Assembly: GCA_037953625.1 (NCBI GenBank)
Contig: CM075650.1
Span: 121,999,706 to 122,063,705 of the forward strand
DNA: 64,000 nt
DNA from: Crotalaria pallida
Taxonomy: Eukaryota; Streptophyta; Magnoliopsida; Fabales; Fabaceae
Direction of reading: 5' to 3'
In this document: positions 32,494 to 42,854 of the stretch, piece by piece
How the letters are laid out: every line of letters starts with the position of its first letter
Numbering within the stretch: position 1 is the first letter of the stretch
Position numbers and translations under genes: made by a program
The notes under the pieces: generated by a model
Database searches by the model: none
What the model was told of the DNA's origin: nothing
The model's input: the letters and a program-made list of their open reading frames with translations, nothing else

Positions 32494-33794
32494 ATTTTAT
32501 TTAGAATTGAGGCTCATGTGTCTTGCTGTTTATGCTTTAGTTCACCTGCAAAAGTTGTTCTGTAATATGTGGGTGCAATCCTGCACCTCACTTGATATTT
32601 TATCTTTTACTGGTGCTATTTTGTAATCCTTTGCATTAATGAACAGAACAATCCTTTTGGCCTGCTAATCGTATACCTGTTGTGTATTCCTTATATATAT
32701 GCTAATGTCTACCAGAGCAATTTAATGAATGCACACATACTGTTAATTATAACTTGTCCTATTTTGTTTAAGAAAAATATATTTTATGTAAAACTTTAAC
32801 TTACCCTCCATGTAAGACCCTATTCTAAAAATCATGCCTTAAATTTGATTAAGATAATTCTGTACCGACTGCTCCTGTTTAGAATTGTCTGAATCTTGGA
32901 TGCGGGGAACGTGACCTGCTCGACCATCCAGATTTATCCGCATCTCAAGTGTTGGGCTTATGTATCATTTTCAACACTTAGATCTTCCAAACGTGGGGGA
33001 CGCGACCCGCTCAACCATTTGGGTGGTTTGATCTTTCTTCGTTCCACTCTAATTACCTCTTGGCTTTGAGTGTTTGAATTTTTCGGTGACCCTTGCAAAT
33101 ACCCAGGGCGCGACCAATTCAGGTATTTGCGTGAGCCTAAGCGCTTGACCTTTAATCACTTAGACTTTTTATCTAACTGGATGCGGGAAACGCGACCCAC
33201 TCGACTGTCCAGCTCATCCATCTCTAAGTGCTGGGTTTATGTTTCGCTCTAAACACTTAGATCTTCCAAATGTGGGGAACACGATCCGCTCAACCATTTG
33301 GGTGGAAACCCCGCTGTTAAACGTGTGGGAAGATTCTCTTTCTTTTTATTTTTTATTTTTTTTCTTCTTTCTTTTCTTTTCTCTTTTTTTTTGTGTTTCC
33401 CTTCTATGTTTTGTCTCTCCTTTCCCACACATTTAAGTTTTTTATCGGTCTCTTACAAATACCCAGGGCGCTTCCTGGTTCAAGTATTTGAGTATATTCT
33501 TGACATGAGCTTTCATTTATTCTTATTGTTCTTAGTACGTGCGTATGAACGGTAAAGCAAAGAAAAATTATGTTTGAACAATGTAAATAAAAGTACTGTA
33601 GCCTTAGCTTCCAAAAAATATTTCAAGTGGCACGTTGAGGGTCTCTTAATCATGCGCCTACAAAGCTTTACACACGACCGGGCCAACACTACCACGCCCA
33701 TACAAGCAAAAAAAAGATAAACATGAAGTTGATTTGCTAGCCTACACAGTCTTTGTTCTAACAAAAGTGATCTCCTAGGCATAGTACTTCTTTA
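32494..33794. repeat. Stem-loop module array in the region between the antisense gene and integrase of element B
   Basis: Modules at about 32897-32930, 32987-33022, 33095-33130, 33177-33212, 33266-33301 and 33456-33490 each have inverted arms of 5-9 bp. Most enclose a related core resembling GGGAACGCGACCCGCTC. The arms differ between modules (TGGATG, CCAAA, GCAAATAC). Simpler hairpins (AAGTGTTG/CAACACTT at 32946-32979; CTAAG/CTTAG at 33136-33163 and 33224-33260) alternate with them. A roughly 280-bp higher-order duplication is visible (32897-33022 against 33177-33301). The rest is T-rich spacer. The 3' regions of Ogre-type elements are known to harbour tandem repeats. Confidence 0.7.
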
Positions 33795-35203
33795 TATACT
33801 TGAAATTTAAAGGTCCTATTTTCTTCTGGGTTTCAGGGTTCAAAAGAAAACAATACCCGCTTGGGTGTGCATCTTGGATGAGGAAAGGACCTTCTTATTT
33901 GGGCGTCCATTTGCTGGTGTGTACATTCCTCATGACTGCATCTGTTGCTTTTAATACCAATTCTCCTTCACTGAACATCCTTGGGCTAACTATCTTCTCA
34001 TAAGCCAACATCACTCTCCTATTGTGCTTCAACAGACACTTGTGGGCCTTGTCCCTTTCTTATTCTATCAATTCTGCTTGTTCCGCTCTATTCTCTTCAC
34101 TTCCTCTTATCATTCTCACTGATGGCACTGTGATTTCAGCTGGTAATACCGCCTCTGCTCCATACACCAATGAAAAGGGTGTAGCCCTAGTCGTACCATG
34201 TCTTGTGATTCCGTACGCCCATAGTGCCAGCGGTAGGTATTCAATCCAATCTGTTGGGGCGTCACTCACAGTCCTCCTTAGGATGCGAATCAAAATCTTG
34301 TTTGTGGCTTCAGCTTGCCCGTTAGACTGGGGGTAGAAGGTGTGGACTTATGATGTGTTATCCCAAAATTTGCCAGTGTACCTGTCCCCTTTCATTCACA
34401 AAGTGTGTTCCATTGTCAGAAACTATACGCTTGGGAAGGCCAAATCTTCAAATTATGTTTTCTTTAATGAACTTCACCACTGTTTCGCCATTGGCATTCG
34501 GGGTTGCCACCGCCTCTACCCATTTCGTAAAATGTTCTGTTGCCACCAATATCCACTTCTTCTTTCTAGACGGAGGATCAATTGGCCCCACGAAGTCCAT
34601 TGCCCAAGTGTGGAATGGGTAGGGGGATTTGAGCCCCCGCATGTGCAGTGCTGGCGCATGAATCCTATTATCATGTTTCTGACATTCTTTTCACTTTTGC
34701 ACATACTCTTCTGCTTCCGCTCTCATGTATGGCCAATAATATCCAATGCGTAACAACTCTGACAATAACATCCTTCCGCCCTGGTGCTTTCCACAAACAC
34801 CTTTGTGAATTTCTTCCATGACTTTTTCTTTGTCTTCCCCATCTATGCACCTTAACACCTCCCCCGTGAAACTCTTCCTAAATAACTCTCCCTTCTCACA
34901 AAAGTACCTTTTTGTTTTCCTCGTTATTTTCTCTGCTTCCATCTTGTCTCCCAGTAAGTCCCCTTCCTCAATATATTGCTTGAGAGGCCTCCTCCAATCC
35001 TGTTCAACATCATTCACTTCTGTTTCCTCTCGATTCTCCTGACATTGCTTGCATTTGGCTTGAGTAGCGTCACATGTTGCCTTCATGTTTGGCCAGAAAA
35101 TCCCAATTCTCTGCAATCGCTTATACAGTCCTGGGCCTGGTTGGCCACAAATGCTCTCATGAAGCGCTTTCATTTTTGTGTTCCTTCTTTTTCCAACACA
35201 CAT
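33795..35203 (-). pseudogene. Integrase remains of element B
   Basis: Broken pieces in several frames. A zinc-binding part near 34700-34830 has EEIHKGVCGKHQGG and GYYWPYM. The core near 34448-34642 has WAMDFVGPI (first catalytic Asp) and HFTKWVEAVA. A later part at 34060-34293 has WIEYLPLALWAYGITRH. Stops and frameshifts separate them. A second zinc-like copy (GIFWPNM, KCKQC) near 35060-35120 suggests an internal duplication or an insertion of related sequence. Confidence 0.8.
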
Positions 35204-35817
35204 TTCAATAGCAACCCTTTATTGTTCCTCTTGTAAAGCCTTCCTCCTATCATGCAGAAATATTTTGCCTTCACAGTGAGTGTTCTTTCCCTCAGTTGTT
35301 GGACTATAGGCTGTTTCCAATCTGTACAATTTTCCCCTTCCTCCTGATTTCCTTTTTCATCATGCATGTGTATCCTTCCATACTTAACTATAGATTCTCC
35401 ATCTTGTGCCTTGGTCATGCTCTTTGTTGCCAAAGCATCTGCTCCTTTGTTCTGCCTCCGTGGTACATGTTTTAGGCTTTCGATTTGGAATTCTTCCATT
35501 ATTTTTAGGGCGTGCTCTCTGCAAATAGCTAGAGCGGCATCCTTCACCCTATATTCTCCTTTGAGCTGACTGACAACCAAGTTGGAATCTCCTTTGATCA
35601 CCAATCACTTTATTCCCATCTGCTTGGCTATGCCTAACCCATTTATCAATGCCTCGTACTCCGCTTCGTTGTTAGTGCATGGAAATTCTATTTTGAATGC
35701 AAAGGCCATAGCTTCCCCCTTTTGGCTTGTCAGCGTGACACCAGCACCGCCTTCAGGGGAGGCAAGAGTTCCATCAAACATCATGACCCATTGCTCCTCT
35801 TCTTCACATATGTTCAC
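35170..35817 (-). pseudogene. Archaeal-type RNase H of element B, interrupted
   Basis: Two consecutive open pieces in one region: WVMMFDGTLASPEGGAGV with NNEAEYEALINGL, then GDSNLVVSQLKGEY. Together they show the D, E and D blocks of the Tat-type second RNase H. A stop at the junction (35605-35607) separates the second and third blocks. It lies between RT and integrase, as in element A. Confidence 0.82.
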
Positions 35818-35843
35818 CTATGGAATTTCTCCCCTCAGTTCTT

Positions 35844-37447
35844 CTACACCTTCCCCTTCCATTGCAGCTGGGTAACCAACAAGTTCGCCATGGCCTGACT
35901 CTTGATGGTTGTTGGGGGGGATAAAGTTATATTGTATTCAGTGAATGTAAGAGCCCACTTAGACGCCCTCCCAGTTAGTACTGGTCCTTGTAACATGTAT
36001 CTTATGCCTTTTGACTTGGTCATCATTTGTACACTATATGCTTGAAAATAGTGCCGATATATCTGTGAGGCGTACACTAGTGCCAAGCATTGCTTCTCTT
36101 GCGTTGTGTACCTTACTTCTGCTTTCGTCATGACACGACTAAAGTAAGCTATAGGACGCTCAACACCTTCTTTTTCTTGAGCGTTTAGGCCATTGATGGA
36201 CTTCTCAGCCACTACCAAATACACCCTCAGCGACTTACCTTGCTCTGGTGCACTCATCACTTGGGTAGACGTCAGTACTTCTTTGATTTTGTCAAAAGCT
36301 TTTTGGTGCCTGACTTCCCATGTGAACACTGCAGTTTCCTTCATTAGCTCCCGAAATGGACTTAACAGCTCGCTCATAGCAGGGATAAACCTTCTGATAT
36401 ATCCCAACTTCCCCAGCATTTTCTGCAATTCTTTTCTATTTCTGGGCGCCCCCATTTCTTGAACCGCATTTATCTTTCCTTCTTCGGTGGAGACCCCTCC
36501 CAAATGGATTCGGAAACCCAGAAAGCATCCTAATGAGACACCAAACTTACATTTGATCTGGTTCATGCTTAGCTTGTATCTTTTACACCTTTCTAAAACC
36601 GCTTTCAGATGAGGCAGATGATCTTTCTTCCTTCTGGACTTCACTACTAGGTCATCCACATAGTCCTCCACCGTACTGTGCATCATGTCATGAAAAATAG
36701 TGGTCATGGCTCTTTGATAAGTAGCTCCAGCATTTTTTAGGCCAAATGGCATGACCACATAGTGAAAATTGCCTATCAGGGTCCTAAATGCGGTTTTCTC
36801 TTCATCTCCTGGTGCCATGCGTATTTGATTATACCCGCTGAAACCATCCATGAAGGATAGGCGTTCATGACCACCATGGCATCTACCAAGCTGTCAATAT
36901 GGGGTAATGGGAAATCGTCCTTTGGGCAAGCTTTATTGACATCCCTGAAATCTACACAACACCTTATCTGGCCATTTTTCTTCCTTACAGGGACGATATT
37001 GGCCAACCATGTGGGATGTTGTATGGGCCGAATGAACCGCGCCCCTAACAACTTCTCTATTTCCTTTTTTATTTGTCCCTCTATCTCTATACTGGACTTT
37101 CTTGGTGTTTGTTTGACTGGGACCGCTCCTTCCCTCACCGCCAGATTGTGGGTTACCAACCTTGTGCTTAAGTCTGGCATCTCATGGTACTCCCATGCAA
37201 AGACTTCTCTGAATTCTTTGAGCAAGTTACCCAACGCTGCCTTCTCTTCTCCATTCAGCGTCTTGCTTATGAACAGCGGTCTCTTGTCTCCTTCTGTCCC
37301 CACGTCTATCTCCTTTAACTCTTCCTTTTTTTCTGTTGTTTTGTCCCCTTCAGCGTTCAGTACCTTCCTTCTGTGTGAATCCCAAGAGGTACGCGCAACG
37401 CTCATGAATTCGGGGCTGGCCAGCTCAGGCAGCTTGGATCTGCCCAA
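35844..37447 (-). pseudogene. Reverse transcriptase and first RNase H of element B, frameshifted
   Basis: The N-terminal part (to about 36850) carries the PTWLANIVPV and CCVDFRDVNKACPKDDFPLP blocks. A frame change follows near 36850-36880. The downstream frame (36851-35844) continues with SGYNQIRM, MPFGLKNAGATYQR and the catalytic YVDD (residues 64-67 of that piece), then connection and a degenerate RNase H (YFSRVMTKAEVRY). Sequence and domain order are Tat-type. A stop at 37460-37462 separates it from the protease linker. Confidence 0.88.
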
Positions 37448-37459
37448 CCCCGCGCCTTC

Positions 37460-38024
37460 CTATAAGACCCTCCACACGATTGTACCGTCAGGGAGACGAC
37501 ACTTCTCGATTCTCTCTTTCTTTGGGACATCCTTTTCTAAAGTATCCTCCTGAGCAGACTCTTCCTTACCCTGATGTGGTCTCTTGAATAATCCTTCTGT
37601 GGCGCTGGGTACCTTTTCTTTTCCCTTGTTCGCATCCTCCCCCTTACCCTCTTTCAAACTTATCGCTGCCCCTTGTGGCTTTACAGCACTTGCCCCAGGT
37701 GGTGCCAACTCCTCAAACAAAGACACTTCAATCACGTGCAGTTCGGACGCTTCAAAAGGAGCCCTAATCCCCCGAATTTCTATGTCCCTCCCACGGTAGT
37801 TAGACTTTACTGTTTGGTGAAGGGTGGAAGGTACACACTGGTGCTGATGAATCCAGGGTCTTCCCAACAAAATGTGGTAACTTGGTTCGCCCTCAATGAC
37901 CTGAAACGTGTTGGGGGTCTTGATTGGTCCTACTTCAAGGTTGAGCGTAACACATGTTATTGCCTTCACCTTCGCCCCATTGAAAGCGTTTAGCCTCATC
38001 TCTGATCTCTTTAGGCGTTCTGCA
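37460..38024 (-). pseudogene. Protease C-terminal part and linker of element B
   Basis: Continuation of the protease beyond the solo LTR: it contains YHILLGRPWIH, the conserved end of retroviral-type proteases. A charged Lys/Glu-rich linker of about 130 residues leads to the TAG at 37460. The active-site half is on the other side of the insertion, at about 40250-40330. Confidence 0.82.
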
Positions 38025-38029
38025 GGTAC

Positions 38030-40246
38030 TGTTGGAAGTCAAGCTTTCCCCAAAGGATGTAAAGAGTAATGCTAGAAGGATTCTAGAAGATAATGTTTTG
38101 ATGATTACAAACAAGATTCGAAGTTTCAAGCATCAAGCTGCATCAAGCTTCAAGGCTAAAGTCAAGGCTCAAGCTTCATGTTCAAGTTTAGTATAGCCTG
38201 GCCCATAGGAAATTTGTAAGGTAATGAATTTTTATTACAAGTATCTAATGGCCAAAATTAGTTTTTCATGTTAAGGAGAAGAAAAGAACTTTTTATGAAA
38301 AATGTTTTTAATTGCAAAAAGAATTTTAGTGAAAATCTGTTTTTATCTTAGTGTTGGTGAAAATACTTGATGTTACAAAACTCTGAATATTTTTTTGTAT
38401 GCAAGAGAGAGTAATCGATTACTTGCTTGAGTTAATCGATTAACTTTGTTGCATCATAGAAAAATCAGAGAGGTTGTAATCGATTAAGTGAACTTTGCTA
38501 ATCCATTACTTTCTTATGAGAGTAATTGATTACCTTGTTCAAGTAATCAATTAGAATTGTTGCATCATATATTTTCCAGAGGCACAGTAATCGATTACAG
38601 GTTGTGTAGTAATCGATTACATATGTTGCATCACATAATGATCAGAGACTCAGTAATCGATTATTTGATGAGTAGTAATCGATTAAATGAGTTGCATCAT
38701 ATATTCACAGGAGTGATGTAATCGATTAATCATTGTTGGTCTAATCGATTACTTGTTTTTCAAATGAATTTAAAAGTTTCTATTTTTGAAGGAATAATCG
38801 ATTACCTTCAGGAAGTAATCAACTACTTCAGCTTTTATTGAAAAACGTGTCAGAATCATTTTGATTTATTTCCTGATTTGTTTTTATATAATTGATTTTG
38901 ATTTATTTTCAAAATTCGAATTTGAATATTATTTTGAAATATTTCCTTATTTGTTTTTAAGAATCAAATCTTTTATTTATCTCCTAAATCTATTTTATTT
39001 TTTTTCTGATTTCAAAATCGATTTTATTCTATTTTATTTTATTCTTTAAATCTATTTGATTTGATTTTGATTTCAAAAATATTATTTTATTTATTTGATT
39101 TCAGAAAATCAATTTTGAATATTTCCGGATTTTATTTCATTCTTATTTATTTTATTTTATTTTATTTCCAAAATCATTTTTGATTTGATTCTGATTCTAT
39201 TTTCAAATTCAAAATTTGAATTTCAAATATTGTCAAATCTTTGGTTTTAATTCTTAAATCTTTAAGATTTGTTTTTGATTTTAAACATGTGTTATTTGTG
39301 TTTTTAAAAAGGTTTTGAATCAATCTTATTTTGCTCTCTCCAACCTTTTTCTTCTGATCGCTTCTTCTTCTTCTCCTTCTCCAATTCTCTGGTTTTATTG
39401 TTAATATCTATTTGAGAAGAAAACCTTTTCTTGGCCATAATACTTGTGATTTAAATTCAGCACCACTACTAGAGCTTATATTGTTGTATTCGTGTTGATT
39501 AGAACACACTTTTGTTAGAGAGCCAAATTGTTGTATCAGCACTAAGAAGAGTGCATTATAGTGGTTGTACACAATCATCCATACCGTAACCATTGTTGTA
39601 AGGGGTGTGTGACCCTTAGTGACTAGGGAGTGAATCTCCTAGTGCGAACGTGCGGCGTTCGTGGTTGTAGGGTGAGGAATCCTGCTGTGTGGGTAGTGCT
39701 AGACGAACGGTGGGGCACCTAGTAGTTAGGCTATCTGGTTTTTTGAGGTCCCTGGCGAAAGGAGGTTCCTAGTAGCTTGCGGGGCGCTCTGGTTGTACTT
39801 GGGGACGCGTGGCGTCTTTGGTTTAGTGAAAAGCTCAAGCGAGTCGCTTGGGGACTGGAGTAGGCCGGGTTTGCCGAACCAGGATAAAATCACCGGTGCA
39901 ATCTCTTCTATCCCTTATCTCTTTTATATTCCGTTGTTATATTTATTTGTTGCGCATCATAACAACTATTTTCGTAACAATCTATTTTAAGCGAATTTAA
40001 AATAATAAGCGCGGTAACGGTTTTCGTTGTTCTTATTTAATTCGTATCCGCGCATATTAGTTTTTCATAATAATATTAATATTATTCGCTTTTGCGCAAT
40101 CGTTTTCATCAATATATTGTTTTTCGCTGCAAAATCTCTTTAAGTTTATTGAAAACGATTTAAATCGATTTTTTTCCAATGTTTTCATAAACACCCAATT
40201 CACCCCCCCCCCCCCCCTCTTGGGTGACGGCTGCCAAAAACTAACA
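38030..40246. mobile_element. Solo LTR, copia SIRE/Maximus-like, inside element B protease
   Basis: 2,217 bp opening TGTTGGAAG and closing CTAACA, with perfect 5-bp target duplication GGTAC at 38025-38029 and 40247-40251. No coding sequence, PBS or PPT lies inside, so it is a solo LTR. Its sequence style (long U3 with TAATCGATTA repeats, a GC-richer part at 39590-39900, a C-run at about 40204-40217 before CTCTTGGG) matches SIRE1/Maximus-type LTRs of legumes. The lineage assignment is inference. Confidence 0.85.
38405..38830. repeat. Array of TAATCGATTA palindromes in the solo LTR
   Basis: About 14 exact or near copies of (G)TAATCGATTA(C). They are mostly arranged in pairs 10-15 bp apart, with pairs separated by the word TTGCATCA. 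Exact copies include those near 38412, 38588 and 38611. It is likely a regulatory repeat block in the LTR U3. Confidence 0.85.
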
Positions 40247-42105
40247 GGTACGCCCAACACCTCAAACACAGCCACAGGTATTATGTTGACTCCAGAACCA
40301 TTGTCCATTAGTGCCCGCCGTACCCTTACACCTTCAATCATAGCCTCCACATACAGTGGCTTGTTATGACAAAACTCCTGAACGTGCTCTATTGGTTCTT
40401 TGAAGATTATGGTTGTTGCGTGTGCTCTCGCCATCCTATTCTGCGGAGCGTTTGCAGCACAGAGAGAGCCTCCTTGCCTCATGATAACATTAGCTAAAGC
40501 CTCGGCGGCCTCCTGTTGTACGCTCTCCCCCAGGTTCAGTTGAGTGAACAAGATAGGAAAACCTCTAGTCTTGGCGATCCCCCGTCGAAGCATACTCCCC
40601 AACTCTTCCCCTTCATCTTCTACCATTTCTTGCTCTTCCATAATAATGTCTTCTTTCGAGATGATGGCATTCATCCCATGATCCGGGAGCGGTCGTACCC
40701 TCAAATCTTCTCCCGCTTCCTTGTCCGCTAGCATCAGCAGTTTTCCATCCTTTACCTGGGCGTGGAACAACCTCCTGATCACGTAGCAGTCCATGGTCCC
40801 ATGTGAGTTAGCTTCGCGATGTAATGCACAGTAATAAGCGTTCTCATATTTTTGTGGGGTAGGAGGGCGTCTCTTGTCACCATCCCTAAGCAGGCCTTCT
40901 TTGAGCCATTCTTCAATAAGCTGATATGCCAACTCCTTTGATATAGACAGCTTAGGCGGTACATCATCTCTACTGTACTTCTTGGGCAGAGGGACCGCTC
41001 TGTAGCTCTTTTTCTTTCCACTGTTCTCGACAGCATACGCCTCTAATGAAACATCTTCCTTGGTTCTTTTTGCGGGCGTTGATCTTCTCATAGCTTCAGC
41101 TATGTCAACGGCTTTCTTTAGCAGCTCAAAGAATGTGGTGATCTCTCTAAGTGACAAGAAGATCTGTGAACCATCCTCTACATTCTTTATGCACTCGTAA
41201 ACAAGGTCAACCTCGGGCAGCATTTCGTTATAGTGTAGGGCCTTGTCTCTATACCTTTTGACAAAAGCGACCAGCCCTTCTCCTGTCTTTTGTTTCACCC
41301 TCCCAGATCCATTATGTGAAGCACACCCTCTTCCAGGAACTTGTTACAAAATTTTGCAACCATTTCTTCCCATGTGCGAATAGACGCTGGGCGGAGTTTC
41401 GAGTACCACGTGAATGCTCGCCCTGTGAGCGACTTCGAGAAATCTCGCAGGCATAAACTTTTGTCCTGGCTGTGTACGCCCAGGTCATCCAAATACGTCA
41501 TGACATGCTCCCTAGTGCTTCCTGTTCCATCAAACTTATGAAAGTTGGGCGGTTGGTACCCCTGAAGGAAAGGTTGCATCAGTATTTCCGTCCCAAAAGG
41601 CGGTTGCATATCTATAATCAACCTGTTGTTGTTCGTGTGTGCCTCCAACATCCTTCTCACTTCTGCCTGAGTGACCGGAGCGTCCTCATCCCTCACGGTG
41701 TAATGCCTCTCCTCTTGACGCTGGGCGTCCTCCTCCCGTATTCCTCTTCTCGTTGTTTGGTCTTGCATGCCTGTTATCATTTTGGCTAGGGCGTTTTGAT
41801 TAGCTATCATTGAGTTCAGCATAGTCACCGGGATCAACACATGGTAGCATTTGGGGAGGGGGTCATGTATCCCTGTTTGCACGTCCGACGTCTCCAAGGT
41901 CCCCAACAAATCCATCTCCGGCCTCCGCTCTTCCCTAGCCGGAGTGAGCTCTTCTGCTTGAACCAGGGGTAGTGGTACTTGGTTTTCTTCATCTGGGAAG
42001 TTCAAGCTGAACGATAGCCTCCTTGGTGTGATTGGAACACTCTTGTCGTTTCTCCCTGCTTCAGATTCATCGTTTGTCTCAATCTCCCTAGTAGAGTCGC
42101 CAATT
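40247..42105 (-). pseudogene. Gag and N-terminal protease of element B
   Basis: Two frames. The first (about 41295-42100) holds the gag domain with PPNFHKFDGTGSTREHVMTYL and LTGRAFTWYSKL. The second (40247-41298) holds the gag end, a CALHREANSHGTMDC box (C-H-H-C type) and the protease start with DNGSGVNIIP as active site. The frame changes at about 41295. The first frame runs back through the PBS into the LTR, so the native start is unclear. The first internal ATG that could serve lies near 41918. The protease is cut by the solo LTR right after EVLGVP. Confidence 0.85.
42091..42103 (-). other. Primer-binding site of element B
   Basis: On minus TTGGCGACTCTAC follows the 5' LTR. TGGCGACTC is complementary to a tRNA ending GAGTCGCCA, consistent with the tRNA-Arg priming described for Ogre-type elements (family knowledge). 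Confidence 0.65.
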
Positions 42106-42854
42106 TTTTTTTGTCTCTTTTTGGGATTACAGTAAAAGGTTCGTAAGCTCATGAGATTGAGAACAAGTTGGTGAAAATACAATGAGGGAATCTCAGAGTG
42201 GTGTAACAGGGAGGTGAAAAAGCAGGCCTAATGAAGAGACCCTTTTGGAAGAGATGAAATATTGATCCTAAGAGAATGGCCTTTTCTCTACTACTCACTC
42301 TTGGTTTTTCTCTTCCTTTCCTCCGTTGCTTACTCCTATTTATATTTTGTTTTCTTACCCCTCCTTTCTCTCCTCTTTCCTTCACGTTCCCCTAGACCCT
42401 TTTCTCACTGTCTCTGTGCCATCAATCAACACACTTTTCTGTCCTAGGTTGGCTCACACTCCCCTAAGTCTAGACATCTTATCAGGGTATCCCAAAAGGA
42501 GACTTTCTTTTTGGGTGCTGGACATAAGGTCCTGTTTTGGTGAAAAGGGCTCTCCCTTAGCGTAAGGTAGCCCAGAGGGTCAAAGTCATTGTCCCAAGAT
42601 CTCTATTTTCCAGGTCTGCTTCATAAGTCCTCTCAACTTGAGCCTTGTGCCCACGCTCAGAGGCAAAGCCCACTCAAAGCCTTCCATGCCACGTCCGCCC
42701 TAAGGTTCCCAACGAGTTTCTTTCCGGCCTATCATGTCATCTCCTCATAATTGGCCCAAGTGAATGAAACTCGTTCCTTTTCTATTCCTAACTTCTTCTT
42801 GTGGACTTGTGCTGGTTTGGCCCAAAATGCATTTTTGAAAAGGGGTCCAGAACA
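42106..42854 (-). repeat. 5' LTR of element B
   Basis: 749 bp, partner of 27363-28110. The inner edge has decayed into a run of T (plus) where the partner reads TGCTTT. The outer end GTCCAGAACA is followed by the CACAA target duplication. TATA-like TTTATATTTT at about 42339 is on plus, antisense to the element. Confidence 0.88.

Larger units (their letters stand above)
27363..42854 (-). mobile_element. Ty3/gypsy Tat/Ogre-like LTR retrotransposon (element B), degraded
   Basis: 15.5-kb element on minus with LTRs at 27363-28110 and 42106-42854 and target duplication CACAA at 27358-27362 and 42855-42859. Order on minus: PBS, gag, protease, RT, RNase H, integrase, stem-loop array, and an antisense gene on plus before the 3' LTR. 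The LTRs differ at about 45 of 745 positions by eye (near 6%), clearly older than element A. A solo LTR interrupts protease and a MITE interrupts the antisense gene. Gag-pol has numerous stops and frameshifts, so it is non-functional. Confidence 0.92.

Noticed and set aside
32897..33490. CRISPR array
   Set aside because: Repeats are imperfect with self-complementary variable arms, not constant direct repeats with unique spacers, and the DNA is plant.
40201..40217. C homopolymer as a biological signal
   Set aside because: A run of about 14 C near an LTR end is a known slippage-prone site and could be partly an assembly artefact.
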